The translations under genes and the position numbers were made by a program. Shown here piece by piece: positions 23,901 through 35,881 of a stretch of DNA of 64,000 nt (position 1 is the stretch's first letter; every line of letters begins with the position of its first letter). The DNA comes from Adenanthera pavonina (taxonomy: Eukaryota; Streptophyta; Magnoliopsida; Fabales; Fabaceae). The DNA is taken from contig JAIVEN010000013.1 of the NCBI GenBank assembly GCA_026686845.1, positions 13,412,001-13,476,000 on the forward strand, given 5' to 3'. Under the pieces are notes generated by a model, which ran no database searches, was not told the DNA's origin, and saw only the letters and a program-made list of their open reading frames with translations.

Positions 23901-26900
23901 CTCTACATAAAAGGATATTAAAGTCAATATTTTCTTTTCATTAGACACAAGCAAAATAAGAAAATAGGATTTCTGTGCCAAATCTAACAAAGCTTTTTTT
24001 TTCGGAAACATAGTTAATTCTAGAGTTTATTTAGAGTGTTCAGCTATGAAAGCATTTACTACTGGAGTTTCATGAGTAGTCTTGTCCAAAATTTTTTTGT
24101 TTTAGCAAACCCACTGTTGGATTAAATGTGAATATCCTCATGATATATATACCATTTTCATAACATGTTTATTATTCCAAACCAGTTTTTCTTCAACAGA
24201 AATATTCAAACATAACATACCACCGACATTTTTTATTAAAACAAAATAACAACTATTTAAGTAGAAAGTAGAAACTATTTTTAAAATTTAACATTCAAAA
24301 TCAAAAAGGTAGTTATTGTAACTCAAATGTCAAAAACTAAGTCAAAACATAAGCAAGAACCACTTTAAACAAGAAGACTATGCCCCCTAACAAACAGACT
24401 AACAAATCTTGACTAGAGAAATTTATGACGAGAAGATTTCCAAGTTCAGACAAACCTCAGGTATCATGTTTGCGACTGAGGTTATGACAGCTGAAATTGA
24501 ACTTTCCTGTTACAATTAGTACATAGATAAATGACATTAATTAGTACATATATAAATAACATAACAACCTGCCATAAAAATTTTGTGAAAAATCATGAGA
24601 TTACAGATAACAGATATGCTCTCCCAACACTTACAAGCTTTCTTTTTCTGACAAATAATGTATTGCTAGAGATAAAATGAGGATAAGGAAAAGATATCCT
24701 CCAAAAAAATAGAAACAAGAGAAACAAACAGTCTTAAATACGTAGCAAAGTCACCCAATCTCTGAATGTTAGAAATATAGGTCATCAATCTGAGCTATCA
24801 CGAAGCAGTTTCCTGGTGTACAAGTTTTCGTATCACTCATAGACACACACAACACGAAGCTATAAAAAGTTATTAAGCAGGATGTATATTCTGACCAGTA
24901 AAGACTGGCATAAGCATTAGCAAGGATTTAGAAATATAAGTCAGCAATCTACAAAGCATTTACCTGATGAACAAGTTTTGATATCATCTCTAGTGTCACA
25001 AGTACCTTCCTACCATGGGCAAGCTGACTCCTACGATCAGCAAAAGCTATGACATGTGAGAAATGATAAAAGGCAGAGAATTTGCATTCAATCTTTGAAT
25101 GAAAACATCATAGTTTTACAACTGATGGGAACCGCTATTTACAAGCCTAGAGCTAAGCAGAATTGACAATAGTATACCTAGAGCTAAGAAAAAAGTATAA
25201 TAGTATCCCTAAGAACTAGGTTATAAAAACTATTTTTAAAAAATTAATAATAAATCAATAATTCTACACGCCCCCACAAATTATGGAGTATATGTCAATC
25301 CCACCTAACTTGGATAGGAGAACATCAAACTGGATTCTTGGAATATAGCTTTAGTTAGAACATCAATTGTTTGTTAATGTATAGGTGCATCATAAATCAT
25401 GTAGCAAAATTTCTGAGTTGGGGTGTGGGAGTGCATGGGAAGACTAGCAAAGGTCTAGTCACTTGGGTATGGCAGATCGTTGAGCTCTAAGGATGTTTAC
25501 GGGGGTATCCGCCACAACCCCTCCAGCACACACACACACACATCCACAAGAGGGAAAAAAAAGGGCAATATGACTATGGTCAGTAGTCACCAGTGGTCCG
25601 AAGCACTGGAATGAAGGGGCCTTAAAAGGGAGAAACAGTCGCAATAAAAGCTACTTTAATCAAAATAAATGTCTTTGGAAGCCAAAAAAGGGCCTAAGGT
25701 TCTGATACCATGTCAAATTTAACTAGAGAAGTGGAGAGTGTAATATTCTGTTATGAATAAAACTGCTCTGATGGTTTATGAGTGAGGGGATCCCTTATTC
25801 ATTGGCTAAAGTCATGGAGGATTCACAAGTAGTACCTCTAAAGCTAAAATGAATGGACAAGAATGTCCCTATGAATTCTAAACTAACCCATCCAAAGATA
25901 ATAAAATTAAAAAATAAATAAATAATCCACTTCTAACAAGAACCTTCAGAGATTCCTTGAGTGAGTACCCTGTACTCGAATACAATGCTGCTCCATGCTA
26001 TCACAGAATGTTTTATTTCTCCAAGTAACTAAGTTCCCCCACAGATAAGTTTAAACATTTTGGTATATGCCCTTTATCCTAACTAGAATTGAGCCCATAT
26101 GAGCAAGCGCAAGCCCATACGAAAGGTTAACATGATATCACATCCAAGAAGGCCTAATCATTGCAAAATATGGGACTGGTAAAAAAAGAAAGAAGAAAAA
26201 AAATGGTGGACCCAAGGGCTCCAAGATTCAAGTGTTTAAGCCCAGGCCAAAAAAACAATGAAGGTTGTTACATGGGACCTCAAGAACACAAGCACAAGCA
26301 AATAGAATTGGGCCCAAATGATAACTGGTCTCGAAAGAAAAAAAGAGTGAGCCAAGTCCAGTTACATTTGATGAGATGTGTTGGAGATAAGCTTAGATAA
26401 AAGTCTCACATCCAAAAATGATAAGAAAAATAAAAGGCATATAACCTTGTGGCAATGCTAACCAAGTAACTTAAACTATTTTGGTGAAATTGACAAGCCC
26501 AAATACAAGCCCATACAAATAGTTAACCATGCTACACTCCAAATGATATTAACTGTTTCAAAATATGGAATATATGTTGTTGCAATGCCAAAGAACAAAG
26601 CGTTAAATTTTATCCAGTACTTAAATTATAGGTGTTTTAGGATATAATGCATCAACAAACATGTTTCAACCAAACCTCTTAAAGGTACCAGAAATCTTGG
26701 CACTAAAGATGTCGCGGGCTGCAGATAAGAAACTGCATTTCCTAATAGTTGAAATTTTGTTGACATGCTCAATTACCTGCAAGAAAGCAAAACACTTGAA
26801 TAGAACAGTCATACGAACAATATCTGAAAATAAATATATCTTGTGCAGATTTGAAATAAATATCTTCATAAATCACGTACCTTCTTTTTTTTATCTTTCT

Positions 26901-29900
26901 CAAAAGGCAATAAAGCCTTGAAGACGCGAAGATATGGGCCATCATCACAACCAGGTAAGGCTGTACGAAGCATGGCAATGATAGTTTTGACAACCTATTT
27001 TAAGTTATAAGATGGGCCAAGTTAACAACATTCAACATGTATGATGTTGGGAAAAAGGGGAGAACCGAAGTTAAGGAGACAAGAAGGGACCAAACAAGAT
27101 ATATTTATTAGAAGACTCACAAGCACTTGCGACCATTGCCAGTTACAAGAAGACAAAGGCTTATGCTGTATAATATTTAGAATAAACAAAAGACAATACA
27201 AATGGTAAAATAAGCAACGTGAAACTAAGGAATATATAGTTTAGCTTACTTTTAACATAAGCATGCACCCCCACCACATTTGCACCCATTGTGCCAATGT
27301 CGATACCCCACCTGTCCTTGCACCCAATCTAGAAAGTGTGGCCGACAAAATAGATATGGGACACTCACAAATCTGAACTGTAATTTGATTTCATCATGTC
27401 TTATACGAATTCAGCCATGTTTCAGAGATGACTCATTTTCTGAAGTGGTCGATACTTCAAAACGCTCAATACACAATATACTCATGCAACATGAATTGAA
27501 TGCATTATAGGATAGTATGTCAACTAAGCTCGATATTACCATTGTGGACGCACATGATAACCCATCAGATATTTATAATAATAAACATCATAGATTTTGA
27601 AGAAAAGTTGGTCTAAATTTTAATAATGAAGTTCATGATGATTTTGTACAACTTGAAGTTAAATCTATAGAACGCTGCGTTCCGATTCAGCCAACTGAAC
27701 AAATGGACCAAGTAGAGTTTCCTAGTACAAATGGATTAGAGAATCATAGCTACCTTGGTCTTGGCAGCTACATTTTAAATTTTAAAATAATAGTGTTTGT
27801 CAGGCTCGAAGATAGATTTTTCTACTTATCCGCTCCAAAACTTGAGGTTGAGATTTCTCCAATCAAGGGAAAACCACATGGAGAATGAAAGATCTTAGGA
27901 AAGATAGTCCTAAATATTTGTAAATTAAGAGTTACTGATAAATATAAAAAAATTTAGTATTTTAATATATTTTATTTTATTTTGGCAGGATTTTGTCGGT
28001 TTAATTATTTTTGTTAAGACTATAAACTTTTGTTAGATTAGCATATTATTTTCATTTTAAAATATAATATTCTGTCCTCTATATAAAGTCTTAATAATTA
28101 GGGTTAGAGGAGCCTTTTTTATTGATTATTAATAAAACCTTATTGGCTTACTAGTCCCTTTACACCTCCCTCCTCTCCTCCATTTTCTGTATTCTTGTTA
28201 CTGATTCTACATAGATATTAACATGTTTTTACCTTACTTGAAAGAACTTTTACCTTTTTACGGTAGAAAGCCACACCATGAGTGTTAAATGGTATTTTCC
28301 TTTCGCGAAAAGCAATTTGGAAGGCTTTCCCTGATATCTAGGAAGAAAAAACGGAGTAAAGAGAACCATTTAGTGAAATTCAGTTGTAATTGCTTTCATG
28401 AGTGAGCGAGCGAGAGCGAGTGCGCGCGCGCGCGTGCGTGCGTGTTGGGCATAAAATAGCAAAGCAACATCACCTGCCTACGGTAAAGAATAGCAATATT
28501 GCCATAGGAGCAACTAGCAGCTGAATTAGTAGAAGAAAGCTCTAAGATCTTGTCAACTACAAATGCACATTGTGCATTCTCATTGTGGCATTCCATTACA
28601 GTTATCTACAAATTATAAAATCATTTTAGTTAGATAAATAGGAAAATGACAATAAAATATTATTATAACAGGCACAGAGCAAGACCCAGGCACCTTAGAT
28701 CCGTTTGAGTTGTCAGTAAGAACATTCTTTAATTGACATCGCTTGGTATTATTTCGTATCAGAGATGATGCAGCCTCAACAATGTAACGCGTGGAACGAT
28801 AGTTTTTGTTAAGCCTAATCTGAATCATAAGGATGCGTTATGCAAGTACCCGGATGAAGACATTAAATAATAGGGTAATGTTGTGTGCAGTTGGATCAAA
28901 ATTTAGAATAATTCACTAAGAATGCAGCATGAAACATAGCCAAGGACAAGACAAACCTCTTTGTAGTTTGGAAAATCTTTACGAAAGGAAATAAATCCAG
29001 AAGTATCAGCCCCGTTGAAACTGAAAATGGACTATAAAATAAAACAGGCATCGAAATTCAGTGATGACGAGGGCCTGCTTTTCAATACTTGCAAGAGAAG
29101 TAAAACATCTAACCACAAACTTCTCTAATGTGTCAAATTTTAAAATGTATTCACACCTGATCATCATCACCAACAATAGTTATTTTGTGGTGGGATGCAA
29201 GAACTCTTAGAAGAGTGTATTGCATGGCGCTAGTATCTTGGAACTCATCTATAACAATAGCTTTCCATGATTCCTGACACTCCTTGAAAACTTATTTGAA
29301 AAAAAAGGTCAGCACAAACATTTGTAACAGGTGAAGAGAGCTTTCATTACAAGTATATTTCAGAGAATACTAACCTTCAGGAAAATCAGAAAGCAGCTTC
29401 ACTGAACAGCTGATTAAGTCATGATAATCCAAGGCGTTACAAGATTTTAATATGTTATTGTAGTTCTCGAGAACTTCAGCCTGATTTAAATCCAGAGTAA
29501 GATTTAAAGTTTGAAAGGGAAAATAGACAGACATGAATCTGTGTGTGTGTGTGTCTGCAAGCATGTGGAAGAGCACTTTATCAGCTTACTCCTATTTCAT
29601 TGCCCAGTTCCCGATATTCTGCATAAGTCCTTCCTGAAGCTTTGGTCTGCAATGTTGAAAGATTATTGCACACATGAGGATTTTAGAAATGCAACTAATA
29701 GCAAGAAGGCAATGGAAGAGCCCTATCAAGCAATGAAATGTATTTCAAAGAGAGATAAATGCAGCTATTGAGCAATGCAAAATTGTGCCAACATAAATCC
29801 CTACCACATACATGTGAAAAGAGCATAGCAGCTTGCATTCAAGCAGATGAAGGATAAATTATACCATATGTGGAACTAACAATTTTCGTACAACGACTAC

Positions 29901-32900
29901 TCTTTTCCATTAGAAGAAAATAGGTCTCCCATGATACATCATGGATCCATAATAAAGGAAAGAATTCACTTCTAATATATGGTATAGCTATAAAAGTAGT
30001 CAAAAATTAGGGTTTTGGCCAAATTCCTGCATAATAAATTTGATCAAATATAGTAACTCATCAAATCTGAAAATAGAACCAAGTGTTGCACTATGGAAAG
30101 GAATAATAGGATTTTAAAAGTGTTTCAAATCATCAATATTGGACAAAAGAGAATAATCTAGGACTATTTATAGAAAGCCCAAAACACAATAGCTTAAACC
30201 TACGTGAGAGAAAGTCATTATCTTAAACTTAAGTGAAAGAAAGTCCTTTGAGATTGTAAAAGCACCCACCAAGCTTAAAGGAAAGTTCTACCGAACTATT
30301 TTAAGGCCATTGAAGGGACAACAAGAGCAAAGAATGCAGGTAGCAGAGATGAGAATGTTAAGATGGATGTGTGGACACCAGATACACAAGAAAAGCCAAG
30401 ATTCAAAATGATTGTATGAGAGGAAAAGTTGGCATGGCACCTACCAAGGAGAAAATGGTCAAAAATCATTTAAGGTAGTTTGGACATATACAAAGAAAGT
30501 TGCTAAAGGCAATGGTGAGAAGTGTCTATCAAGTAGTATTTAACCTTATGAGAAGATGTAGAGGGACGTCAAAAAGGAAACTTAAAGAACTAAAAAAACA
30601 GGATCTTATGGTGAATAATATATCTGGAAAGTTGGTTTCTAATAGAGCACAATAACATAAGATGATCTATGCAGTCGACCTCATTGGGATAAAACTTATT
30701 GTTGTTGATGTTGTATAAAACTTAAAAACGTAAAATAAATAAATCCAACTTAAGTCTCCTATGCTTAGAGTAAATATTTCCATCACGTGGTGGTTAAGTG
30801 ATCACAAAACAATTCCAACAAGGATCAAAAAACACTTTAAACCACAAGGAGAAAACTAATTTTAGATCAAACAAGAAGTAATAAGCTATGATTTATCCTT
30901 TTTGAAAAAATTGACCCTTAATCTCCATTTATATACTATGAATATTAAAAGATACATGTGCCCTTAACTCTGGGTGCTCTACAAGTAACTATATTCTTAA
31001 CTTGCATGGTTTTCCATAATCCCTTATACCTATGAAATCGGTAACTCTTTTCTTGAAGTGAAAGACATTCCTAAATTTTCAAGACCACTCAACAATGCAA
31101 AAGGAAGAGTGTTACAGAAGTATTAAAGTACCAAAACGGTATGAAAATTTACCTTGTTATGCATTTAAGTGTTTGTTACCAAGCGTAACCATATTAAAAG
31201 TTACAGATTACCACTTCAACAAACAAACAAACAAAAATATTCTTTGCAAACAATTTTGTTTAGGACATGGTTTGCCTAGCATATAGTAAGAGTGCAGTTA
31301 AAGTTTTCATAAACATTAAAGGATGTTAATTTAGCTTTTGAAAATTAAGAAGTACTTTATTATTCCAAAAGAACGAAAGTCAAAATTGATTTACTCTGTA
31401 AAAAACCACCACACCTGAGTCACAAACTTTTGCCATTTCTTAGCTTTATCCTTGAACTGTTGAGTCATTAGACTACTGGACTTTCCACCAATCAACAAAG
31501 CACAGTCGTTCTGTCTACTTTTTCCATTTTCTAATAATCGGACGGCTTCAATAATTGCTTTTCGCTGTTGGCCCTGTCCATAAACTAAGAAATCTGATGT
31601 ACTACCTAACCTACAATGTAAATGTAAGTGGCAATAATATTCTGAAAATGTGAGCAACATATGAATCAAAATATTGCAGCTGGAAAAAGGTTGTTCACCG
31701 AGAATCATAGTTATACAATGTGTGTTCATAAGAACCTCCCTTCTATTCATCCTATAAATACAGTGGATTTCTTCAGATAAATTATTGCATAACCTTGGCC
31801 ATTAGCATTACATGGCATTAATTAAATATATTGTGATACGATAATTGTAATATAAATAAGAAATGTTAGTGGAGGTAGTTATAGGGGTTGTAGTTGTTAG
31901 TGACAATTGGACTTGGTCTATAAAAGGTATGTGCACCAAGAATTGTTAGACACTGAGGATTGCAAAGCTCCAAGAATTCACCTTGCATTCATCAATTAGA
32001 TGTGGGGGAGCAAGAATGTACTAAGAATGGGTTCTTGGGAAGAACGGATGTACAACCAACAAGGAAAGCTATCAATTTAGAAGACATTCAATGCTGAAAC
32101 TGTGAACATTGATCATAAAGAAGGTCGAGCTAGTGACAAAGATGGAGTTTAAAAAACACAATGTCTAGCTAAAGAGAAAATTATAGTAGAACCTAAGAAG
32201 AAGGAAGCATTACAGCAAATTGCAAAGAATGAGGAGGCAATGTTGATTGTAGCTAATGGAACTGAATTGACCACTCAAGGGGTTCGCAAGCGGCTCAAAG
32301 GTAGGCTGCAAAGAAGGGAAATTAGTGCAGATTCCTTACATAAGTGTCTCACGATTTTTTATATACAAGGGCTTTCAAAAGGGTCTAAACAAGGGGACTC
32401 TACTAAACATCACATTCTATTTTGGTAAAAAGGAAAGTTGGTGAAAATGCCATTTGGATCCAATTGATGGGCCTTGTAGGCCCAACGAGCAGAACCATAG
32501 AAGAGACAGACTTCTACTGCACCCACCCAAGAGAATGAGGCTCCAGAATGCAAATGAAGGCAAAGAAACAGGCCCATATCCCAAGGAACCCATTACTAAA
32601 TCTTGATAATATTTACTCTATGGTTTTGGTCAGTTGGAATGTAGGCAAGAAGATTGGTCTTTGGGTATTGGGAGAGCGCTTGACCTCTCGAATGCCAAGC
32701 AAGCCTAGGGTCTTGTCACTATCGTCTACAGTAGCTAGGGATTAGTTTATTTTCCATTGGTCTTCTCATTGTTTCTTGGAGGGACTGTAACTAATTTCCT
32801 GGACTAAACACTCTCGGCGTTAATAAATTTCGGGTTTCCATCAGTATTCTAATTTCTTTGTATTTGACCCTTGAGGGCAAGAGTCTTTTGGGGATGGAGT

Positions 32901-35723
32901 ATTGATACAATAATTGTAAAATAAATAAGAAATGTTAGTTCCGGTAAACAGAAGAAATATGGGACTATTGGGAGTGGTGTGCTCAAAGGTGCGAAGCGAT
33001 AACCAAAGACTTTGAGAGGTAAACCGAAGAAAAAGTGGCTATTGGGATAGACAAAATGAAATTGTTGAAAGCATATTTAAAAATTTAGAGTCTTAAAGGA
33101 TATCCTATTAATCAAATAGATGGCAGTGAGAATGACTTTGCCAAAAATTTTTAGGAACATTAATAGAGATGAGATATGGAATTGTGTATGGATTATTGGA
33201 CTAAAGTTTTTAATTTTTAATTGGCAACTTTTCTCTCATGAAGCATACCCAAGTAATTATAGTGTGATCATCAATGAGTGACCAAAAATTAAGCTCTCGA
33301 AAAACTAGCAATTTTTTAGGGACCCCACACATTGCTATGGATTAGAGCAAAAGGATAAGAGAGCTGATATTGTCATGAAGGGTATGCTAGGATGTTTGAC
33401 ACACTTTACAATGCAATGAACTAACATCTTTAGTCCATATCAAATAACCAAAGTTGGAGAGACCCAGCCTTAACGAGTCTGTCTGGTGGTGGGTGGTGCA
33501 CTGTAGGAAGAAGCAAACCCATCATGGGTTTCAGCGGTGAGAGTAGTATACCTGCCGAGTCTAAGGTGTGGATCAGGCATTGTGTTCTAATACCATCAGA
33601 AATTATGAGAGAAGGAAACAACATGACTGATCTGTATAATGCTCTGACTTATTCCAAACAGCTCTGATCTTGCAATTATAAAATGGGAGAATAGGAGACA
33701 GTTCCCCTAATCAATGCAAAATACTATTAAAAAGAAATAAAGCAAACTATCTCCCTCATAATCACAGGCCTGACCGTTGGAGAGTCAACCATAAAAAAAA
33801 AAAAAAGAAACAAACAAGCAAGCAAGCAAATTAGAGATCCACCTTGACTCTCCAACGCTCGACCTCATATTAAGTTCTTCAATAGAATGAAATACACCTT
33901 ATACATACCATTCTCTAATTCAGTTGTCAATTTTTTGGGCCAAAAAAAAATTCGGTTGTCAATTTTTAAATTAATTTATGACCTGCGATAGGTACCATCC
34001 ATGATGAGCATTTAAGAAGCTAACGAAAATCAACCACAGCTCTAGTACATAAAACAGAACTGAGAGAAACAAACAAGCCATAACTCATAAGCAGCAACTA
34101 CAGGAAACAATAAAGAGAAAATCTTAATCAAATTGAGAGCCACATACTTTTCAGCATGTGAACGGCAGAGCTGCAGGGAAAATGAATGAAATGTGCTGAT
34201 TATAAGTTCCTTTGCTATTGCCTTCCCAGCAATGGATCCAATCCGTTCTCTCATCTCAGAAGCTGCTGCTGTCGTGAATGTCATTGCAAGAATATTTGAT
34301 GGACTAATTCCCTAAACATATTTTTACAGAAAATGAAACATATAATGGATAAACTGATAAATAACATTCAAATGGAAAAGGGAGAGAACTTCAGTTAAGA
34401 AAACTTGCAAAAGAGGAACACAAATCAAAGCTGCATCACCTCATTAAGTAGCACCAGAATGCGCCCAACCATTGTGGATGTCTGACGAAATAAATAAAAA
34501 AGATTTAGTTCCGCCCCCAATTTGAAAAACTAGTACCCAAAGAAAAAGTCTGTGTAAGAAAAAAAAAAAGGTGAGGACCTTTCCACTTCCAGGACCAGCA
34601 ACAATTATTAGGGGGATTGAAATATCAGTGCAAGCTGCTTCTCTTTGACGATCATTTAAGGATTGCAAATATTTTAAATATTCCTCCGGCATGTTGCCAT
34701 ATTGTGTACTTTTCCGAGAATCTGCTTGTTCTTTAGTGTGAATATCATCCACATTGTTCAATAGGTCACCACTTCTTACAATCTCAACAGAAGTAATAGA
34801 ACCTGAACTCAGATTTGCATTGCCAGAGGTATTGTTCTCATCCAGACCATCCTCTTGAAAGCTACGATCTGATTCCTGCCCCATTGATTTTGCAGCAGAT
34901 TTCTGCTGACATAAATTGTCAATTTGTTCCAACATTGACTCATCAAAATCATCATCAAGAAGGCCGGTCATTGAAAAATACTCCAATGGTTTAGAACGTT
35001 CAGGTTCTGTCCTTGGAGTTTCAAAATCGGATAGACGCAGGCCCTCTGCTGAAACTACAGGTGTAGCCATTGTTCTTTCACTTGAACAGTCAGGCTCTTT
35101 CCTTGGAGTTTCAAACTCTGATAGCCGCACGCTCTTGGCAGAAACTAAGGGAGTAGCCTCTGTTCTTGCACTGAAACAACCATTGATTGCATCACATGGA
35201 CTGCAGTCATAGCCCATTGCGGTGGGTGTCTTGTTTAAACACGCAGATTGGGTATTCAACGGCAACTCTACTAGAGGAACCCTCTCAGTAATGCAAACCT
35301 GACCAGGGGCATCAATTTTACCTTCATTCTTGATTCTGAAAACATAAACGAATGTGTGAATCAAAAATCAATTTGAATAAACCAAAACTTGCCAATTAAC
35401 TGGCGCAGCCACAAGCAAATGATCTCTATAAAAGACAACACTAACCGAACAGGTAATTTTATATCTTACCAGACCTGATCAAGAAAAACGATGAAAGAAA
35501 AAAACCCCATTTAAAGAGAAAGGGAAACGTCATGGATCATCATTTAGATAAAAAACGGAAGATATCTTTCCTGTATCAATCTGAAAAGCAAGACCAGCAC
35601 TTACTGATGAGCAGAATCTTGAGGGTGGCAACAGGTAGAAGAGTCATCGCGAGCCCTTTTACGAGCAAGAAGAGGCTTCGCAGCTCTGAAAATACTAGAA
35701 ACTTGGGCATTTGGCTGGTCCAT
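14968..35723 (-). CDS. SRS2: ATP-dependent DNA helicase, UvrD/Srs2-like (SF1A), 28 exons, 1,148 aa
   Basis: Exons (minus): 35605-35723, 34579-35335, 34440-34481, 34148-34311, 31415-31610, 29590-29646, 29375-29480, 29157-29290, 28957-29031, 28694-28819, 28474-28605, 28254-28337, 26881-26994, 26676-26776, 24964-25030, 24456-24506, 22163-22240, 21366-21575, 21250-21288, 20680-20751, 20493-20579, 20369-20425, 18580-18788, 18393-18486, 16985-17047, 16806-16865, 16541-16603, 14968-15057. All junctions are GT-AG and the joined frame stays open; start is the ATG of MDQPNAQ. Visible motifs: Walker A GPGSGKTS (287-294), Ia MTFTTAAA (316-323), Ib TFHSF (346-350), DEFQDTS Walker B (495-501), motif III VGDDDQSIFSFNGAD (520-534), IV NKNYRS (554-559), V TTIHQAKGLEWD (867-878), VI RRLFYVAMTRAR (911-922). 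The N-terminal about 250 residues are acidic/Ser-rich with no domain. The family unwinds DNA 3'-5' and Srs2 strips Rad51 during recombination; a nuclear anti-recombinase role is inferred. Length and C-terminal LHASHLIEQYKSL match plant SRS2 homologues as I remember them. Most of its 20.8 kb is TE-bearing intron. Confidence 0.95.
15880..16215. mobile_element. Retroelement-like remnant in helicase intron 27
   Basis: This GC-richer patch stands out in an AT-rich intron. It has wording common in plant LTRs (GGGCATTTTAGGGAGAATATGG, then a TTGTTACTGTTCC-type U5-like stretch and CATCACCAGGTGGTGATT). No termini, primer-binding site or protein frame were found. It may be an LTR end or other repeat. 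The short open frame at 16,118-16,318 is not a gene by any family resemblance. Confidence 0.35.
16319..16500. repeat. Direct duplication around an AT microsatellite
   Basis: A GATTCA-GACA-TGAGGGACNTAAAATAATAT segment occurs at 16,318-16,350 and again at 16,473-16,500. An (AT)n run lies between the copies at 16,367-16,390. This is an old local duplication inside intron 27. Confidence 0.7.
22490..22770 (+). pseudogene. Ty1/copia reverse-transcriptase fragment in helicase intron 16
   Basis: The plus-strand translation gives VYVDDIVIIGN at about 22,507-22,540. This is the YVDD catalytic box of Ty1/copia reverse transcriptase. A DPKKYKQLVGE segment follows near 22,612-22,645, matching the conserved DP-RYRQLVGKLNYL region after the RT. 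Stops occur between them and the GK-LNYLT part is garbled. It is an old fragment lying opposite to the host gene. Confidence 0.75.
23094..23650. mobile_element. Non-autonomous repeat with CCGG-rich ends, copy A (intron 16)
   Basis: It begins GGTATTAAAAACTAGACCG and ends CTGATCCGGTCAAGTTTTTAG. The ends are inverted-repeat-like, with GGTTC/CCGG motifs near both. The AT-rich middle contains TTAAATAAATTTATCATTA. It is collinear over its whole length with copy B at 51,786-52,232. There is no coding potential. Confidence 0.75.
25045..25940 (-). mobile_element. Internally deleted copia element in helicase intron 14
   Basis: On the minus strand a primer-binding site TGGTATCAGAACC lies near 25,693-25,706, just after LTR-like sequence (about 25,710-25,940). 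Further on there is a pol-tail-like LLSKLGGIDIYS frame (25,290-25,330). A polypurine tract TTTGTGGGGGCGTG follows near 25,270, then a second LTR-like stretch down to about 25,045. The two LTR-like parts share a CTTAGGGATACTATT / AGCTCTAGG motif set only loosely. Nearly all gag-pol is missing. A related LTR stretch is at 46,380-46,500. The element ends within about 20 bp of exon 15. Confidence 0.6.
27280..28211 (+). mobile_element. 3' end of an unassigned retroelement with LTR-like tail (intron 12)
   Basis: Open plus-strand sequence (27,280-27,890) has no domain I can name. It leads to a purine tract CACATGGAGAA and then TGAAAGATC at 27,887. From there an LTR-like unit runs to GATTCTACA at 28,211. 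It has a promoter-like CTCTATATAAAG near 28,077 and an AATAAAA signal near 28,130. No left LTR was found. The call rests on architecture, not on recognised protein. Confidence 0.4.
28398..28444. repeat. Alternating GAGC/GCGC/GTGC low-complexity tract
   Basis: The run passes from GAGCGAGCGAGAGCGAG into a (GC)n/(GT)n purine-pyrimidine alternation, which is Z-DNA-prone. It is about 30 bp inside intron 11 from the exon 11 donor, and is by far the most GC-rich tract of the intron. Confidence 0.85.
29528..29555. repeat. (GT)n microsatellite in intron 6
   Basis: A short GT run lies between exons 7 and 6 of the helicase gene. Confidence 0.8.
30270..30722 (+). pseudogene. LINE (L1-type) 3' tail in helicase intron 5
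   Basis: The plus-strand translation shows KFYRT, then QVAEMRMLRWMCGHQ and further broken pieces ending in HWDKTYCC, followed by a TTGTTGTTGATGTTG-like tail. This is the conserved C-terminal end of plant L1-type LINE ORF2 (KFYRTAIRPA...MRMLRWMCGHTR...DP..WDKA) and its short simple-repeat tail. A block between the first two motifs is missing and several frameshifts are present. It is a 5'-truncated dead insertion. Confidence 0.8.
31835..32945 (+). mobile_element. Small non-autonomous LTR element (TRIM/LARD-like) in intron 4
   Basis: TGATACGATAATTGTAATAT at 31,835 recurs as TGATACAATAATTGTAAAAT at 32,905. In both places AAATAAGAAATGTTAG follows. The right copy is preceded by a purine tract TTTTGGGGATGGAG. 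The left copy contains a TATAAAAGG box near 31,920. The interior has short Lys/Glu-rich frames with no recognised domain. The right LTR loses similarity after about 42 bp, so the element is 3' truncated. Confidence 0.6.
32990..33760. mobile_element. Fragmented copia material in intron 4
   Basis: On the minus strand TGATGGTATTAGAACAC (about 33,584-33,600) resembles a decayed primer-binding site following an LTR end in 33,601-33,750. Downstream on the minus strand is a short leader-like frame. The segment 32,990-33,430 gives only broken frames. The evidence is weak. Confidence 0.35.
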
Positions 35724-35881
35724 GGGAATGGAGCTGCGGGAAGAGGAAACGAAGCACAAATTTGAATTTGTTTCGTTTTTCCCTCTCTCTCTCCCCCTCT
35801 CTTGTTTTTTTTTTTTTTTACCGACTTGCTCGTTTGTGTTTAAAACTGAAAGGAGACACATGATGGGCCGAATGTAAGTTT
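35724..35881 (-). promoter_or_regulatory. Helicase gene 5' UTR / proximal promoter
   Basis: Upstream of the MDQPNAQ ATG, the minus strand carries an A-run and a GA-rich tract (35,777-35,820; CT-rich on plus), common in plant 5' leaders. The frame is open further upstream to an ATG at 35,861 but without family resemblance, so the internal ATG was chosen. A long-TIR element begins at once at 35,882 and limits the native promoter. Confidence 0.45.

Noticed and set aside
35724..35861. Longer helicase N-terminus from an upstream in-frame ATG
   Set aside because: The added residues are poly-Lys/Glu-Arg encoded by A- and GA-rich leader sequence without family similarity.
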